Shown here in pieces: positions 63,297 to 64,000 of a stretch of 64,000 nt of DNA. The position numbers and the translations under genes were made by a program. Within the stretch, counting starts at the first letter, position 1. Each line of letters begins with the position of its first letter. Under the pieces are notes generated by a model, which was given only the letters and a program-made list of their open reading frames with translations, was not told the DNA's origin and ran no database searches. The stretch comes from Embleya scabrispora (lineage in GTDB: Bacteria > Actinomycetota > Actinomycetes > Streptomycetales > Streptomycetaceae). The stretch lies in the NCBI RefSeq assembly GCF_002024165.1, contig NZ_MWQN01000001.1, forward strand, positions 2,955,365-3,019,364, given 5' to 3'.

Positions 63297-64000
63297 ATGA
63301 CGTTGACCTACGACGTGGTGGTGATCGGCGGCGGCATCGTCGGGCTCGCCACCGCCTACGCGCTCACCGAACAGGACCCGGGGCGCACCGTCGCGGTCGT
63401 CGAGAAGGAGACCTCGTGGGCGGCCCACCAGACGGGCCGCAATTCGGGCGTGATCCACTCCGGCCTGTACTACCGCCCCGGCAGCCTCAAGGCCCGCTTC
63501 GCCGTCGAGGGCGCCCGGCGGATGGTCGACTTCTGCATCCGGCACAGCATCGCGCACGACGTCCCGGGCAAGCTCGTGGTCGCCACGAGTGTGCATGAAC
63601 TCCCGCGCCTGCGGACCCTGTTCGAGCGCGGCGTGGCCAACGGCGTGCCGGTCACGGAGCTGACCACCGAGCAGGTCCGCGAATTCGAACCGCACGTGTT
63701 GTCCGTCGGCGGCCTGCACGTGGCCTCCACCGGCATCGTCGACTACTTCGACGTGTGCCGGACCCTGGTCCGCCTGCTGCACGATCGTGGTGTCTCGCTG
63801 CGCACCGGCGCGGAGGTGGTCGACCTCGCCGTGCACGCCGACGAGGTGGTGGTGCAGACCCGCCTCGGCGAGCTGCGCGGCCGGGTCCTGGTCAACTGCG
63901 CGGGGCTGTACAGCGACCGGATCGCCGCGCTGGCCGGCGATCCGCCGCCGGTCCGGATCGTGCCCTTCCGCGGCGAATACCACGAACTGGTGCCCTCCCG
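63297..64000 (+). CDS. lhgO: L-2-hydroxyglutarate oxidase-like FAD-dependent oxidoreductase (partial)
   Basis: The first 234 residues show an FAD site DVVVIGGGIVGLATAYALTE and the family-typical VVEKETSWAAHQTGRNSGVIHSGLYY, then GGLHVASTGIVDYF and LVNCAGLYSDRIA. This fits LhgO enzymes that oxidise L-2-hydroxyglutarate and feed electrons to the quinone pool. The ATG follows GGAGGTG by 5 nt. A TAGGGT hexamer at 63271 could be its -10 element. The gene continues beyond the window. Confidence 0.88.
   Translation, partial: MTLTYDVVVIGGGIVGLATAYALTEQDPGRTVAVVEKETSWAAHQTGRNSGVIHSGLYYRPGSLKARFAVEGARRMVDFCIRHSIAHDVPGKLVVATSVHELPRLRTLFERGVANGVPVTELTTEQVREFEPHVLSVGGLHVASTGIVDYFDVCRTLVRLLHDRGVSLRTGAEVVDLAVHADEVVVQTRLGELRGRVLVNCAGLYSDRIAALAGDPPPVRIVPFRGEYHELVPS

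Overview
This is a high-GC actinobacterial chromosome segment, most likely from Streptomycetaceae. It carries an Rpf-like cell-wall hydrolase behind a c-di-AMP (ydaO-type) riboswitch, a PAS/SpoIIE/ATPase phosphatase, a TPR/HTH regulator, a CYP157-like P450, Streptomyces-type intergenic repeats, GTG/TTG starts and several leaderless-looking promoters. No transposase, integrase, prophage or CRISPR array was seen.

Positions 1-33118 form a large cell-surface glycopolymer region. A tightly overlapping minus-strand operon (7146 down to 1) encodes a CDP-alcohol phosphatidyltransferase, a cytidylyltransferase-like enzyme, a glycerol-1-phosphate-dehydrogenase-like enzyme, a second CDP-alcohol phosphatidyltransferase, a GT2 glycosyltransferase and a polysaccharide/teichoic-acid ABC exporter. 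Divergent to it are a GT2-TagF-like fusion and a GT4 enzyme. Next come a frameshifted GT2, two paralogous GT-C-like membrane proteins on either side of a secreted PIG-L deacetylase and a frameshifted acyltransferase, then GtrA, DUF2142, GT2, a flippase, a polyprenol-phosphate-type GT2, DUF2304, the complete dTDP-rhamnose set (rmlD, rmlB, rmlA, rmlC), a secreted propeller/CWB2 wall protein and galE. Together they suggest assembly and export of a rhamnose-containing, polyol-phosphate-decorated wall polymer.

Positions 33119-45117 turn to wall remodelling and a transport machine. They hold the riboswitch-controlled Rpf/LysM/M23 hydrolase, a second secreted PIG-L protein, a VirB1-like SLT/NlpC hydrolase and, divergent from it, an operon resembling a type IV secretion core: a pilin-like protein, a VirB8-like protein, a VirB6/TrbL-like protein, a VirB3/VirB4-N-like protein, a VirB4-like ATPase and a small membrane protein. 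No relaxase or coupling ATPase is present. A strong hairpin separates the pilin-like gene from the rest.

Positions 45118-64000 are mixed: a 75-bp tandem repeat, two small Cys-containing proteins, a MarR/MFS divergent pair, HxlR, an MBL hydrolase, an acyl-CoA dehydrogenase/phosphotransferase pair behind a TetR-type operator, a universal stress protein, TetR, NDH-2, a PAS-SpoIIE-HATPase phosphatase, an orphan lasso-type macrolactam cyclase with an iron-box-like site, a TPR regulator, the initiator tRNA, a P450 lacking the ExxR arginine, and the start of an L-2-hydroxyglutarate-oxidase-like gene.

Three genes (near 12085, 17461 and 37670) look broken by a missing base in a G/C run. All three are the same kind of error, so sequencing indels are at least as likely as real mutations.
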